DNA of 64,000 nucleotides, from assembly GCF_000760695.4 (NCBI RefSeq), contig NZ_JHEG04000001.1, positions 62,001-126,000 on the forward strand. Direction: 5' to 3'. The position numbers were made by a program, and so were the translations under genes. Positions 29,195-39,271 of this stretch are shown here, one piece after another; position 1 is the stretch's first letter; each line of letters begins with the position of its first letter. The DNA comes from Tolypothrix bouteillei VB521301 (GTDB lineage Bacteria > Cyanobacteriota > Cyanobacteriia > Cyanobacteriales > Nostocaceae). The notes below the pieces were generated by a model. That model was given only the letters and a program-made list of their open reading frames with translations. It was not told where the DNA came from and did not search any database.

Positions 29195-29707
29195 TTGAAA
29201 CTGCTATCAACTCTAAATCCATTCATGCTCAATCCCATAATTAACGATTTGCGTAACAGTAGTATCCAGTTTCTAGAAAAAAGTCCCCACGAACGACTGC
29301 AAACTCTCAAACAACTTGGTATAGCCCGATATGATTTTCTAACAAAATTGCATCTTAATGAAGCCAACATTATTTGTGTTATGAGATTCTTACAAAATCC
29401 AAATCAGTTAAAATTTCCCAATTTAATAGGAGCAGATTTATCAGGATTAGTTTTAGATGAAGTTAACTTTATCCGTGGGAATTTATCCGAGGTCAACTTA
29501 CGTGGAAGTCGTTTAATGAATGCGGACCTCATATTTGCTAATTTCACTTGTGCTGATTTAAGAGATGCTAACTTAAATGGTGCAACGTTAAATCAAACAG
29601 TTTGGTTAAATGCCCTTGTAGAAGGGTGTGAGTTTGGCGAAGGTATTGGATTAACTCAATATCAACGTGATGATTTGCGGCTTCGTGGTGCTAAATTTTC
29701 CGCATGA
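29195..29707 (+). CDS. Pentapeptide-repeat protein
   Basis: 170 aa. After a helical N-terminal part (about 1-75) come A(D/N)LxX repeats from about 80 to 150 ([40 protein letters not shown]). They should fold as a short right-handed beta-helix. Function unknown; such proteins are numerous in filamentous cyanobacteria. Start uncertain: ATG 29195 or ATG 29225, with no clear ribosome binding site for either. Confidence 0.8.
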   Translation: MKLLSTLNPFMLNPIINDLRNSSIQFLEKSPHERLQTLKQLGIARYDFLTKLHLNEANIICVMRFLQNPNQLKFPNLIGADLSGLVLDEVNFIRGNLSEVNLRGSRLMNADLIFANFTCADLRDANLNGATLNQTVWLNALVEGCEFGEGIGLTQYQRDDLRLRGAKFSA

Positions 29708-29719
29708 ATTTTTAATTAT

Positions 29720-29747
29720 GAATTACGAATTACGAATTACGAATTAC
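29720..29747 (+). repeat. Heptanucleotide short tandem repeat (GAATTAC)4
   Basis: Four exact copies of GAATTAC just after the pentapeptide gene. This matches the STRR class of heptanucleotide repeats known from heterocystous cyanobacteria. Confidence 0.9.
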
Positions 29748-29904
29748 GAATGATTGGGCGAATAGAATTCGCTACTAAGTAGAAAGGCGCAAAAAAACCG
29801 AAGTATGTAACGAAAAGTAAAGTTGCCTAAAAACCTCTTCCCTTCTGCCATCTGCCTTGTCATGACGATAATTTTTAATACTGACCTACTTATACAAACG
29901 AAGT

Positions 29905-30278
29905 CCCTTCGGGTTGAATGGCACTAAGATAAACCTAAAGTATTGTTCTGTCTCGTTCCCAGCCTCCAGGCTGGGAATGCATTCCGAGAGGCTCTGCCTC
30001 TAGTCAAAGCGTTAAGTCCAAGGAGGCGGAGCCTAGGCTGTTGATTTTGTTGCTTTTTAGTAAATTTGTACCATGACGATTTATTTTCGTTGAAAACGTT
30101 ACTCACTTAGAGTTTCAGTTCTAGTCAAGATTCTCAAATTTTGCATGAACAACACTCCAAAAAAGGCACAGAGTCAACACCCTAGGCGGAGCCTCCCAGC
30201 ATGGGTCTCCAGCCTGGAGGCTGGGCACCAGTTGGGGTAAGGGTTGTGTCTTAACTTAGTGCCATTCCCCTTCGGGTT
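29905..30278. mobile_element. 352-bp MITE with 13-bp terminal inverted repeats and 11-bp target duplication
   Basis: Terminal repeats GAATGGCACTAAG (29916-29928) and CTTAGTGCCATTC (30255-30267) are exact. The 11-bp direct repeat CCCTTCGGGTT lies immediately outside on both sides (29905-29915 and 30268-30278). No transposase is inside. The interior holds palindromic 'CCAGCCTCCAGGCTGG'-type repeats. A target duplication of this length suggests mobilisation by an IS4-like transposase (inference). Confidence 0.82.
29951..30040. repeat. Palindromic dispersed repeat inside the MITE
   Basis: TCTCGTTCCCAGCCTCCAGG with its inverse and a GAGGCTCTGCCTC/GGCGGAGCC pair. It is related to copies at 30182-30224, 32020-32105, 58750-58801 and 63561-63667. 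Confidence 0.7.
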
Positions 30279-30335
30279 CGCCAGTTGCCTACGGCGGGAA
30301 ACTTGCCTGCAGCACTGGACTCATGAAAATTAATT

Positions 30336-30357
30336 AAAACCCACGTAGGTGGGTTTT
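30336..30357. terminator. Bidirectional hairpin
   Basis: AAAACCCAC-GTAG-GTGGGTTTT is a perfect 9-bp stem with terminal T/A runs, so it could terminate either strand. It is followed by a dispersed motif (TTGTATAGCCGCGAATTCAT) that recurs in diverged form near 47967 and 52529. Confidence 0.55.
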
Positions 30358-30574
30358 GCTTGTATAGCCGCGAATTCATTCGCCTGAACTTTGGTTCAGG
30401 TATACATTCGTGAGATACGGAAATTCTAAATTGTTTGTGAAAAATGTTAAGTAGGGTAGGCTTTAGCCCTACAAAAATTAGAATGAGAGTTTTCACTCTA
30501 CTTAAGTATCAATGTCAAAAAAAAGGCATTAGTCTGAGTAAAGCTTTCTCAATCCAAAATCCAAAATAGGTAAG

Positions 30575-31246
30575 ATGATCGACAAAACGACTTATTTCAT
30601 ATGGCGGTGTTTGCAGATTTGTTTTGTTACCGGATGCTTGAGTGCGATCGCTGCTATAACAAACATACCGACTTCCACGGCTGGCTTATTTGATAGTACT
30701 GTGGATCGATTGCCAACGAACGAACGGGTTGCGTTGAGAAAGGGAGAATCGCTGGTTACTGGTGAGAAAGGGAAGTACACTGCTAGAGTTCTCGTCACAA
30801 CTTCATTGGATACAGCATGGGAAGTTGTTACGGATTACAGTAATTTTGCTAAATTTTTACCAAATGTTGTCTCTAGCAAAGTCATCAGTGTAAATAAGAA
30901 TCAGAAGGTCATCGAACAGGTTGATTCGCGTCAGGTGTTGTTGCTTAGGGTAAAATCGCGTGTTCGTTCGGCTATTACAGAAACGGCAAAAAGTCGTGTA
31001 GATTTTCAACTTGTTGAAGGCGATCTCAAAAGTATGAAAGGTTACTGGTTAATCGAACCAATTGCAACCTATACAGGTGCAAAAGCAACTCAGGTTTTGA
31101 TTACACAAGTGGTGGAAGCTCAACCCAAGTCGGGAACACCAGCAAAAGTCTTTTACAGTATTTTTAAAGATTCTTTAAGTAACACAATGGGTGCTATTAA
31201 GCAAGAAGTTGAAAAGCGCTCTTCTGTATCTCAAAATAACCGTTGA
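30575..31246 (+). CDS. START/SRPBCC-like (cyclase/dehydrase) exported or membrane-anchored protein
   Basis: 223 aa. A hydrophobic N-terminal segment (about 10-35) could be a signal anchor. From about 65 on the fold is SRPBCC-like: VLVTTSLDTAWEVVTDYSNFAKFLPNV is the typical first strand and helices. These domains bind hydrophobic ligands; the ligand here is unknown. An 11-bp inverted repeat (31303-31341) follows the stop codon. Monocistronic. Confidence 0.8.
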   Translation: MIDKTTYFIWRCLQICFVTGCLSAIAAITNIPTSTAGLFDSTVDRLPTNERVALRKGESLVTGEKGKYTARVLVTTSLDTAWEVVTDYSNFAKFLPNVVSSKVISVNKNQKVIEQVDSRQVLLLRVKSRVRSAITETAKSRVDFQLVEGDLKSMKGYWLIEPIATYTGAKATQVLITQVVEAQPKSGTPAKVFYSIFKDSLSNTMGAIKQEVEKRSSVSQNNR

Positions 31247-31302
31247 GTTTGTCAGGGTCTATTCTCCCCTGACAATATATTCGGTTAATTATTTGTAGGT
31301 AA

Positions 31303-31341
31303 TTTGTAGTTGCAATGTATTCCCTAAAGAGCAACTACAAA
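31303..31341 (+). terminator. Hairpin after the SRPBCC gene
   Basis: TTTGTAGTTGC and GCAACTACAAA form a perfect 11-bp stem with a 17-nt loop. There is no long T tract, so the terminator role is likely but not certain. Confidence 0.45.
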
Positions 31342-31458
31342 CAACGTTATCAATTTGTATGCATTTTTGTATACAACATATTGTATATGTATAAATTAAG
31401 AATTCAACTCATTGAAATCTGAATAATTATCCAGGCATTTACTCGCTCAAAATTTCTT

Positions 31459-31941
31459 ATGGTAGTCAAAAAATCTGTTCCATTTTTCCTAACTTTGTTT
31501 GGAGTCTTACTGTACCCAGCCATAACTCATGCCGATCCTCAACAAGACAAACAGATCGCAAATTTCATTGCCCAAGGAACCGGGAACCAACAACAAAGAA
31601 GAACAAATTCTCAAAACCTTAGCCCTTGTCCAAAGCAAAGACCAGAAACAAATACCTTAATCTATTTTATTACTAATGACAAATCGGTCAGAGTCTTCTC
31701 TAACAACAGACAAACATTAATGAATGTTGCTTTAGGATCGAGACCCTTAATAGAAAATGCTGCTGTCAGAATAGATAATGAAAATCCCAGAATCTACAGT
31801 GCAACAGGAAGAGAGAGGACTACAAGATACTATGCGGTCTATTTTACTCAGAATTCTCAGACAGACGCACTTTTAATTACTAGATTACCTGATGACAAAC
31901 TCTTGGTAGAAAAAGCAAGCTGCATTCCTTATGTACGTTGA
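31459..31941 (+). CDS. Hypothetical secreted protein
   Basis: 160 aa with a clear Sec signal (KKSVPFFLTLFGVLLYPAITHA, cut before DPQQD). The mature part is about 135 residues, polar, with two cysteines (LSPCPK and ASCIPY) that could form a disulfide. A beta-rich middle holds NDKSVRVFSNNRQTLM. No family recognised. It stands between the SRPBCC gene and a dispersed repeat. Confidence 0.65.
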   Translation: MVVKKSVPFFLTLFGVLLYPAITHADPQQDKQIANFIAQGTGNQQQRRTNSQNLSPCPKQRPETNTLIYFITNDKSVRVFSNNRQTLMNVALGSRPLIENAAVRIDNENPRIYSATGRERTTRYYAVYFTQNSQTDALLITRLPDDKLLVEKASCIPYVR

Positions 31942-32019
31942 GTAGTTTGAAGAAGGCAGCTTTGCTGAGGGCAGAGGGCAGATGTTCGTTGGGAATTCAA
32001 CCCCCATTCCACATCCCAA

Positions 32020-32105
32020 CTTGTTCCCAGCCTGGAGGCTGGGAACGAGACAGAACAAGACTTCTGCCTCGCAGACTGCATTCCCAGGCGGAGCCTCGGA
32101 ACAAG
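32020..32105. repeat. Palindromic dispersed repeat
   Basis: Bounded by CTTGTTCC and GGAACAAG, with a strong inner hairpin (GTTCCCAGCC...GGCTGGGAAC, 32023-32046). It ends 7 bp before the dnaE-N stop and may act as its terminator. Confidence 0.7.
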
Positions 32106-32111
32106 TAGTAA

Positions 32112-34745
32112 CTATTGTGGCAAATCTTCAACCCTTATCAAATCCAAACCTCGTTCAAAAATTTCATCAATCGGTAACATTTCCCCACTAGTTGTCATAA
32201 ATTTGTGGTCTTTTGTTGCTCGAATTACCGAACCATTCTCCAAGCAATATTCAAACACCTCTTGCTCGCCGCGATCGTGCCATTGAGCAATGGGTTGAGT
32301 GTAAATATTTCCATTTTTATCCACAGAATATACATTACATTCAATACCTTTTTCCACAATTTTTCCAATGGGTAAAAAACCATATTCTACAGTCAAAATT
32401 TCCGTGTCATAGCTGAGGCAATATTCGGCAAACTTCAACATTTGGTCAAATAATTCATCAGCAATTTGCTTTTTCACTCCATTTTTTGCCGCACCGTCAA
32501 CGAATTTTTCTCGCTGCTTCATCATTTCATCAACTTTCTTTTTCCCCATAGCACGACGCAGCAAATCGGCTTGACCTAAAGAATATCCTGCCATATCTTG
32601 AGCAATTTTCATAATTTGCTCCTGATAAACCATAATTCCATAAGTCTCATCAAGTATGGGCTCTAGAATTTGACTGTCATAAGAAATTTGCTCTCGCCCG
32701 TGCTTGCGGTTAATAAACTTAGGAATCAACCCTGCATCTAAAGGTCCGGGTCGGTACAGTGCTAAAATCGAGGAAATATCTTCTATATTGGAAGGCTTTA
32801 GATCTCGTACAATCTGACGCATACCAGAAGATTCTAATTGAAATATTCCTTCTAGATCGCCTGCTTCTAAAAGTTCGTAAGTCTTTTTCACATCTTGTGG
32901 AAGTTTTGCAGTTTCTCCACCTTTGGCTAATATTCTCTGAGCTTTTCTTTCTAGAGTTGTAATTTCGTAAGGATCGAGCCTGTACCCTTTACTTTCTTCA
33001 ATTAAATCAATAGTTTTCTGAATCATCGTCAGGTTTTTTAACCCGAGAAAATCCATTTTTAACAAACCTAGAGACTCTAAATCTTCCATGTAATACTGGG
33101 TGATCACAGCACCGTCATTATTTCTTTGTAGGGGAACGATTTCATCTAAGGGGTCGGAAGAAATCACTACACCTGCTGCATGAACTCCAAAGGTTTTGTT
33201 AGTTCCTTCAATCCGAATTGCCATATCAAGCCAATGACGAACGAGATCGTCAGTATCGTATTTCTTTTTGAACTCCGGTTCCGGCGTCTCGTCAGAGATC
33301 ATCACTTTGAGTTTTGTTGGTTTTCCCCGAGAAACAGGAATCATTTTTGCCATTTTGTCAGCATCCCCATAGGGAATATTTAACACTCTAGCGACATCTT
33401 TTAAAACGGCTTTGGAAGTCAGGCGGTTGAAAGTAATAATTTGTGCAACTCTTTCTTTCCCGTATTTTTGAGTGACGTAATTAATCACTTCATCCCGTTT
33501 TTCAATGCAAAAATCTGTATCGATATCAGGCATTGATTTACGTTCGGGGTTGAGGAATCTTTCAAATAGCAGCCCGTGATGTACGGGGTCAATGTTTGTG
33601 ATTCCCATAGTATAAGCGACTAAAGATCCTGCTGCTGAACCCCTTCCAGGTCCCACGGGAATATCATTATCTCTGGCAAATTTGATGTAGTCCCACACAA
33701 CTAGGAAGTATGTGGAAAAACCCATCTTCTGAATCATTGCGAGTTCATATTCGAGTCTTTCTTTATAGACTCTATCGACTTCATTTCTCGATTTACGATT
33801 TAATTTTTGTAAAAGCCCTTGCCAAGCAACTTCTTCAACATAGGTATCAGCTGTATGACCTGAAGGGATGGGATAATTGGGAAGGCGCGGTTCCCCTAAA
33901 ATATTATAAGGTTCAACTTTGTCTGCAACTTCAACAGTGTTTGCGATCGCTTCTTCAATTACGTCTTCTGGCAAATGATCGCGAAACAGCTTTTTCATCT
34001 CTTCTGCAGATTTTAAATATTCTGTCCCGGTGTAGCGCATTCGATTGTCTTCAACAATCAATTTACCAGTTTGTATGCATAACAAAGCGTCGTGAGCTTC
34101 AACATCGTAACAAGAAATAAAATGAGAATCATTGGTAATCACAATTTTGATTCCCAATTCCCGTGCAATTTTGAAGATTTCTACATTAACAATTCGGTCT
34201 TCTGGAAATCCGTGATCTTGGATTTCTAAATAATAATCATCTCCAAAAACATCTTTATACCATTGAGCCACTCTGCGGGCTGCCTCTAGTTTACCGCTCA
34301 GAATTGCTTGGGGAATTTCTCCACCCAAACAAGCACTCGTCACAATCAAACCCTCATGGTATTCTTTTAACAATTCTTTGTTAATGCAAGGACGTGCAAA
34401 AATTCCTTTACCTTGAATTCCTTGAAGATTGGAAATTGATGTTAACTTAACTAAATGTTTGTAGCCTTTTGTGTTTTTGGCTAAGACAATTTGATGGTAT
34501 TTTGGACGGCGTTCCTGTTTTGTGATATCGCCGTTGATGATATACATCTCATTGCCAATGATGGGTTTAACATTTTTGCTGCGACAGGTTTTGATCAGTT
34601 CGATCGCCCCATACATAACTCCATGATCTGTAAGTGCGATCGCTTTGATACCAAGTTCAATAGCGCGGTCAATCAAAGCGGGTAATTGACTCGCACCATC
34701 TAACAAGCTGTAATCACTGTGAATATGTAAAGGGACAAAGGACAT
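32112..34745 (-). CDS. dnaE: DNA polymerase III alpha subunit, N-terminal half with split-intein N-part
   Basis: 877 aa. Residues 1-775 are the DnaE N-extein. A PHP domain starts at [13 protein letters not shown], and the polymerase palm motif [14 protein letters not shown] carries catalytic aspartates. The extein stops at KFAEY. Residues 776-877 are the N-terminal part of the DnaE split intein. The remaining polymerase is encoded by a separate dnaE-C gene with the intein C-part, not in this window; the two products join by protein trans-splicing to give the replicative polymerase. The gene is a conserved feature of many cyanobacteria. Confidence 0.98.
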   Translation of the reverse strand: MSFVPLHIHSDYSLLDGASQLPALIDRAIELGIKAIALTDHGVMYGAIELIKTCRSKNVKPIIGNEMYIINGDITKQERRPKYHQIVLAKNTKGYKHLVKLTSISNLQGIQGKGIFARPCINKELLKEYHEGLIVTSACLGGEIPQAILSGKLEAARRVAQWYKDVFGDDYYLEIQDHGFPEDRIVNVEIFKIARELGIKIVITNDSHFISCYDVEAHDALLCIQTGKLIVEDNRMRYTGTEYLKSAEEMKKLFRDHLPEDVIEEAIANTVEVADKVEPYNILGEPRLPNYPIPSGHTADTYVEEVAWQGLLQKLNRKSRNEVDRVYKERLEYELAMIQKMGFSTYFLVVWDYIKFARDNDIPVGPGRGSAAGSLVAYTMGITNIDPVHHGLLFERFLNPERKSMPDIDTDFCIEKRDEVINYVTQKYGKERVAQIITFNRLTSKAVLKDVARVLNIPYGDADKMAKMIPVSRGKPTKLKVMISDETPEPEFKKKYDTDDLVRHWLDMAIRIEGTNKTFGVHAAGVVISSDPLDEIVPLQRNNDGAVITQYYMEDLESLGLLKMDFLGLKNLTMIQKTIDLIEESKGYRLDPYEITTLERKAQRILAKGGETAKLPQDVKKTYELLEAGDLEGIFQLESSGMRQIVRDLKPSNIEDISSILALYRPGPLDAGLIPKFINRKHGREQISYDSQILEPILDETYGIMVYQEQIMKIAQDMAGYSLGQADLLRRAMGKKKVDEMMKQREKFVDGAAKNGVKKQIADELFDQMLKFAEYCLSYDTEILTVEYGFLPIGKIVEKGIECNVYSVDKNGNIYTQPIAQWHDRGEQEVFEYCLENGSVIRATKDHKFMTTSGEMLPIDEIFERGLDLIRVEDLPQ
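32115..32420 (-). other. DnaE split intein, N-terminal fragment (102 aa)
   Basis: It starts with the splice nucleophile Cys1 in CLSYDTEIL. Block B is ATKDH with Thr69 and His72. It ends IRVEDLPQ at the natural split site. Length equals that of the well-known Nostoc DnaE N-intein, with scattered substitutions. Confidence 0.97.
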
Positions 34746-35108
34746 AAGTCATTTAAAATTTAAGATTCAAAATTTAAAATAAGTAACTGTGCTCACAGCC
34801 CTAACTTCTTAAAGAAGTCGGGAATTTAGATTGACTCAAGCAGTTTAGCGGAAATAAGGTACACGATCGCTAGCAGACAGTCAAGTCTCCGTCATAAGTA
34901 CAAGTGTATTTAAGGATAACGCAATTTGTTCCCTCATAAAATTAAATTCTGCTATTGATTCAGAAAAGTGTATTCAGCAATGTGAATTCAATATAGTGTA
35001 ATACTCTTCTTTGGTGGGTTGGGCGGAGGACGCCCGCCCATTATCTCTCAACAGTCTCCATTGCACAAGACGTATTTAGAATAGACATCTCGCCTATTCA
35101 CACCACAC
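34746..35108. other. Intergenic region between dnaE-N and the symporter
   Basis: 363 bp. It holds AT-rich direct repeats (AAAATTTAAGATTCAAAATT near 34751), a small ACTTCTT/GAAGT palindrome near 34805, and a GGGCG...CGCCC hairpin near 35021-35037. No gene was seen. Confidence 0.4.
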
Positions 35109-36398
35109 ATGAACGAACAAGACACTCCCGATACGCCCAAAACCCGCCCTTGGTGGCAAAGCATCCCACTGACATTGCAAATTATTATTGCACTCGTACT
35201 GGCGGTAGCTTTAGGGATTGCACTGGGTGCAGGAAACCCCAGCCCAACAAACAAAGCCTTTATTGAGACTTTGGCAATTCCTGCTGAGTTAGTACTGAAA
35301 GCACTCCGCACCCTAGCAACACCATTGATTTTAATGGCAGTGCTGCATACCTTTATGACAACCGTAATACCCGGTAGGGCGGGACGCCGTTTGGCAGTAT
35401 TGCTGCTAACTAATACCACAGTCGCTATTCTTGTTGGGCTATTTGTAGCAAATGTGTTGCGTCCCGGTACGTGGGGACGATTGGCTGCGCCGGGAACTGC
35501 AGAAATAGTGAAGCGCAATTTCGATCCTTGGGGATTGTTTAAAGATGCTGTTCCGCCCGCTATTCTCAGCCCTTTAGTTGATAATAATGTTATCCAGCTG
35601 ATCGTTCTTGCCCTGACTTTTGGTATAGTCTTGCGTGCGATCAAATCAGAACAAATTGCTGCAAATCAGAGAGGGTTTCAAGGACTTGAGGATGCGATCG
35701 CAATTTTATTTGAAGCCATTATCCGAGTTCTTCACTGGGTCATTGCCACAGTACCGCTAGCAGTCTTTGGAATTGTATCAAAAACCGTTGCCGAAAAGGG
35801 TTTTGCACCATTTAAATCTTTAGGAGCATTTGTGATAGCAGTGCTACTAGCGTTGACATTGCAAGCCTGTTATTACCTCTTGCGAGTTCGGTTTGGTTCT
35901 TGGGTGAATCCGCTCAACTTCCTGCGTGGCGGTACAGATGCTTTTTTAACAGCCTTTGCAACGGATTCCTCAGTCGCGACTATGCCCATTACATTTGAGG
36001 TTTTGCAGCAAAAAATAGGTGTGAGGGAATCTTCCGCTTCTTTAGGAGCATTGGTTGGCTCCAATTTCAACAATGATGGCACTGCTCTTTATGAAGCCAT
36101 GTCTGCATTATTTATCTCGCAAGTACTCGGGCAAAATTTAAGCTTGGTACAGCAACTTACAGTCATTCTCACATCGATTTTTGCATCCGTAGGTGCTGCT
36201 GGTATTCCAGAAGCGGGATTGGTAACCATGACATTGGTATTCAGTTCTGTTGGCTTGCCAACAGAGTATATTGCTTTATTGGTCACTGTTGATTGGTTCC
36301 TAGATCGATGCCGTACTGTCATCAATGTTATGGGGGATATGACAGTAAGTGCTTTAATTGATGGGAAAAAACGGCAATCAGCAGCAAATATTGATTAA
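35109..36398 (+). CDS. Dicarboxylate/amino acid:cation symporter (DAACS family)
   Basis: 429 aa with about eight membrane helices and the two re-entrant loops of the family. The motif NNDGTALYEA replaces the usual NMDGT, with Asp-Gly-Thr kept. DRCRTVINVMGD near the C-terminus is the substrate/cation-binding helix 8. It imports glutamate/aspartate or C4-dicarboxylates with Na+ or H+ across the plasma membrane; the exact substrate cannot be told. The 124-bp gap to the kinase downstream leaves co-transcription open. Confidence 0.9.
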   Translation: MNEQDTPDTPKTRPWWQSIPLTLQIIIALVLAVALGIALGAGNPSPTNKAFIETLAIPAELVLKALRTLATPLILMAVLHTFMTTVIPGRAGRRLAVLLLTNTTVAILVGLFVANVLRPGTWGRLAAPGTAEIVKRNFDPWGLFKDAVPPAILSPLVDNNVIQLIVLALTFGIVLRAIKSEQIAANQRGFQGLEDAIAILFEAIIRVLHWVIATVPLAVFGIVSKTVAEKGFAPFKSLGAFVIAVLLALTLQACYYLLRVRFGSWVNPLNFLRGGTDAFLTAFATDSSVATMPITFEVLQQKIGVRESSASLGALVGSNFNNDGTALYEAMSALFISQVLGQNLSLVQQLTVILTSIFASVGAAGIPEAGLVTMTLVFSSVGLPTEYIALLVTVDWFLDRCRTVINVMGDMTVSALIDGKKRQSAANID

Positions 36399-36522
36399 TT
36401 TTTTTTACAAAATACAGATAAATGTTGAGGAGTAAAAACTTTTGGGAATTCTTTTAGATAGAGAACAGATGGAATAAATTTTTCTTTCCACCTGCAAAAA
36501 CACTACTGCTGACAGCTTCGCA

Positions 36523-39174
36523 ATGATGGTGAAACCTTCGTCCCCAAAATTTTACTGGTTTCTGAAAAGGAAAACCATTCAGCTTGACAAATACACGCTT
36601 GCCAAGCTGTCTGCTTTAATAGTTCTGGGATTTTTAGGCAACTATTTCAATTTGCCTCTATTTTTTTCTGTAAATTTTACCTTTGGTAGCATTGCAACTC
36701 TTTTTGTTGCCTACATCTATGGAACTTTGTGGGGAGTTATTGCAACATTTATAGCCGCAGTTTATACTGTTTGGCTTTGGGGACATCCTTATGCATTAAT
36801 ATTGTTCTTACTTGAAGTTACATTTGTTGGATGGTGGGTTAGCAAGCGACAACAAAGCCTGATGCTGGCAGATATCATTTACTGGTCTTTTATTGGTATG
36901 CCACTGGGATGGATTGCCTTTTACTACATTATGAAGATACCAGTTTCTGTATCTTTAATGATTGTTTTTAAACAATCAGTCAACGGTATCTTTAATGCAC
37001 TTATTGCCGATTTGTTTGTTGCTTACACGCCTATTGCCAAGTTGATTCATGTTAATCACGGACAAAGATTCTCGTTCCGACAAACATTGTCAATCGTGCT
37101 TGTCGCATTTGTATTTTTTCCATCTTTAACTCTTATAGTATTGAACAATCAACAAGCCTTTGCAGAAATTCAAACAAATACACCCAGTCTTTTAAAAGCC
37201 GTTTCACTCAATGTAGCAACAGGATTGCAACGCTGGCAACAACAAGACCACTTAATATTAGAGCAATTAGCAAAACTAGCAATCGAGTCCAATCTTTCTG
37301 CATCAACAGCATTACAGCAAGGGACACAACTACTTCAACAAAGCTTGTTACACAGTCAAAGAGTTGCGATTTCAGATATCTCTGGAGACACAATTGCTGC
37401 TTTTCCAGACCGTCAGTTTAAACTGTCAACTTATTATACTGAACCCAAACCCTCTGACCAACCGCGTCTGATGCATCTATTTGAGAAACAAGGAGAGCTT
37501 GCTACAGTTATCGAGCAAGTACCGATTGTCCAGGACAATAGGGTGCGGGGACATGTTAGCAACGAGATTAGTTTAGATGCCATCGGTCGGTTACTGCAAC
37601 TCAACAAAACTCCATTAGATATCAGAATCACGTTACTAGATAATCACAAGCGAGTCGTCAGCACAACTCGTTCCGATTTATCACCCACCAGTATGTTTGA
37701 CCATCTTGAAAACAAGAAATCCCAGAAAATAATGGAGCAAATGTACCAATGGTTGCCACCCGGTCAAATGGCAGCTGTAGAACGTCAGAGACGCTCATTT
37801 TACGTTCATAGAGTACCAATTGACAGCTATTTATCTTGGCAGTTGGTTGCTGAAATTTCAGTAGGTTCACAACTCGAAAGCTTGCAGAATCTGTTTATTC
37901 AAGGATTTACGTTAATTTGGTTGATTGCGATCGCAGCCCTTCTGCTTGCGACTGTGATTAGCCGGAGACTTGTAAAACCAATCGTACAATTAGCGAATGT
38001 TACCACCAATTTACCCGGCAAATTGTTTGATATATCTCGCATAAAGTTTCCTAAAAGTAATGTTTTAGAAGTCAGAACATTAATAGATAATTCTCAGGAA
38101 ATGGCTCAGATGTTAAATCAACAATTTCAAGAAATTAAAACAGCCAATGAAACCTTAGAGCAAAAAATTACCGAACGAACTCAAGAGCTTTCTCTTAAAA
38201 ATCAAGAACTTGTCAAAGAAATTGCCGAACGTCATAAAGTTGCTGAAGCTTTGATACAATCTAAAGAGAAACTACGCCAGCAAGCTGCTACTTTAGAAAA
38301 GGCATTCCAAGATCTGCAACAGACTCAAGCTCACCTTATACAAACAGAAAAAATGTCGAGTTTGGGGCAGTTAGTAGCAGGTGTTGCTCACGAAATCAAC
38401 AATCCTGTAAATTTTATTCATGCCAATTTGTTACACGCGCAAGAATATACTCAAGATATTTTGAAGTTACTCAATCTTTATCAGCAATACTATCCCAATC
38501 AAAATTGTGAAATTGCAACAGCACTTGAATACATAGATTTAGAGTTTATTCAGGAAGATTTACCCAAACTCTTAAATTCCATGCAGACCGGAACTCACAG
38601 AATTCGGGATATAGTGCGATCGCTACGGACTTTTTCCCGTCTTGATGAAGCCGAGATGAAAGCAGTAGACATTCAAGATGGGATTGAAAGTACGCTGATG
38701 ATTTTGGACTATCGGTTGAAAGCTAGAGCAGAGCGCCCGGAAATAGAAGTCATCAAAGAATATAGCGTGCTCCCCCTTGTTGAATGTTACCCCGGTCAAC
38801 TCAATCAGGTATTTATGAATATACTGATGAATGCAATTGATTCTTTGGAAGAGTCATTTGTCCAGAGTCGTTTCCTATCAGGAGCAAACAAAGAACAAAA
38901 GACACAATTAACTATCCAAATTCAAACAAGCCTCACCGATAACCATTATATTAAAATTTCCATACAAGATAACGGGCTTGGCATACCCAAACACATTATC
39001 TGTCGATTATTTGACCCCTTCTTCACAACCAAACCTGTTGGTAAAGGGACTGGTATGGGTCTGTCTATCAGCCATCAAATTATTACTGAAAAACATGGCG
39101 GACGACTGGTTTGTCATTCAGAACCGGGACATGGGGCTGAATTTGTCATTGAAATTCCTACACGGCAACAGTGA
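36523..39174 (+). CDS. Membrane-bound sensor histidine kinase 1
   Basis: 883 aa. About six TM helices lie in the first 210 residues, MASE-like. An extracytoplasmic region follows (about 215-455), then a TM at about 460-480, a HAMP-like linker, a coiled coil (530-605), a DHp helix with H623 (VAGVAHEINNP), and an HATPase with DNGLGIP and GKGTGMGLS. No receiver or output domain. First of three adjacent kinases with near-identical transmitter ends. Its partner regulator is not in the window or not obvious. Confidence 0.9.
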   Translation: MMVKPSSPKFYWFLKRKTIQLDKYTLAKLSALIVLGFLGNYFNLPLFFSVNFTFGSIATLFVAYIYGTLWGVIATFIAAVYTVWLWGHPYALILFLLEVTFVGWWVSKRQQSLMLADIIYWSFIGMPLGWIAFYYIMKIPVSVSLMIVFKQSVNGIFNALIADLFVAYTPIAKLIHVNHGQRFSFRQTLSIVLVAFVFFPSLTLIVLNNQQAFAEIQTNTPSLLKAVSLNVATGLQRWQQQDHLILEQLAKLAIESNLSASTALQQGTQLLQQSLLHSQRVAISDISGDTIAAFPDRQFKLSTYYTEPKPSDQPRLMHLFEKQGELATVIEQVPIVQDNRVRGHVSNEISLDAIGRLLQLNKTPLDIRITLLDNHKRVVSTTRSDLSPTSMFDHLENKKSQKIMEQMYQWLPPGQMAAVERQRRSFYVHRVPIDSYLSWQLVAEISVGSQLESLQNLFIQGFTLIWLIAIAALLLATVISRRLVKPIVQLANVTTNLPGKLFDISRIKFPKSNVLEVRTLIDNSQEMAQMLNQQFQEIKTANETLEQKITERTQELSLKNQELVKEIAERHKVAEALIQSKEKLRQQAATLEKAFQDLQQTQAHLIQTEKMSSLGQLVAGVAHEINNPVNFIHANLLHAQEYTQDILKLLNLYQQYYPNQNCEIATALEYIDLEFIQEDLPKLLNSMQTGTHRIRDIVRSLRTFSRLDEAEMKAVDIQDGIESTLMILDYRLKARAERPEIEVIKEYSVLPLVECYPGQLNQVFMNILMNAIDSLEESFVQSRFLSGANKEQKTQLTIQIQTSLTDNHYIKISIQDNGLGIPKHIICRLFDPFFTTKPVGKGTGMGLSISHQIITEKHGGRLVCHSEPGHGAEFVIEIPTRQQ

Positions 39175-39271
39175 CCGCTAACCAGCCATCGGTGATAACT
39201 GCTATCTCTAAATGGGCATACTAGCTGATGAGTCGGCTAGAGACGGCAATTTTCTATGGAAGGCGATCGCG

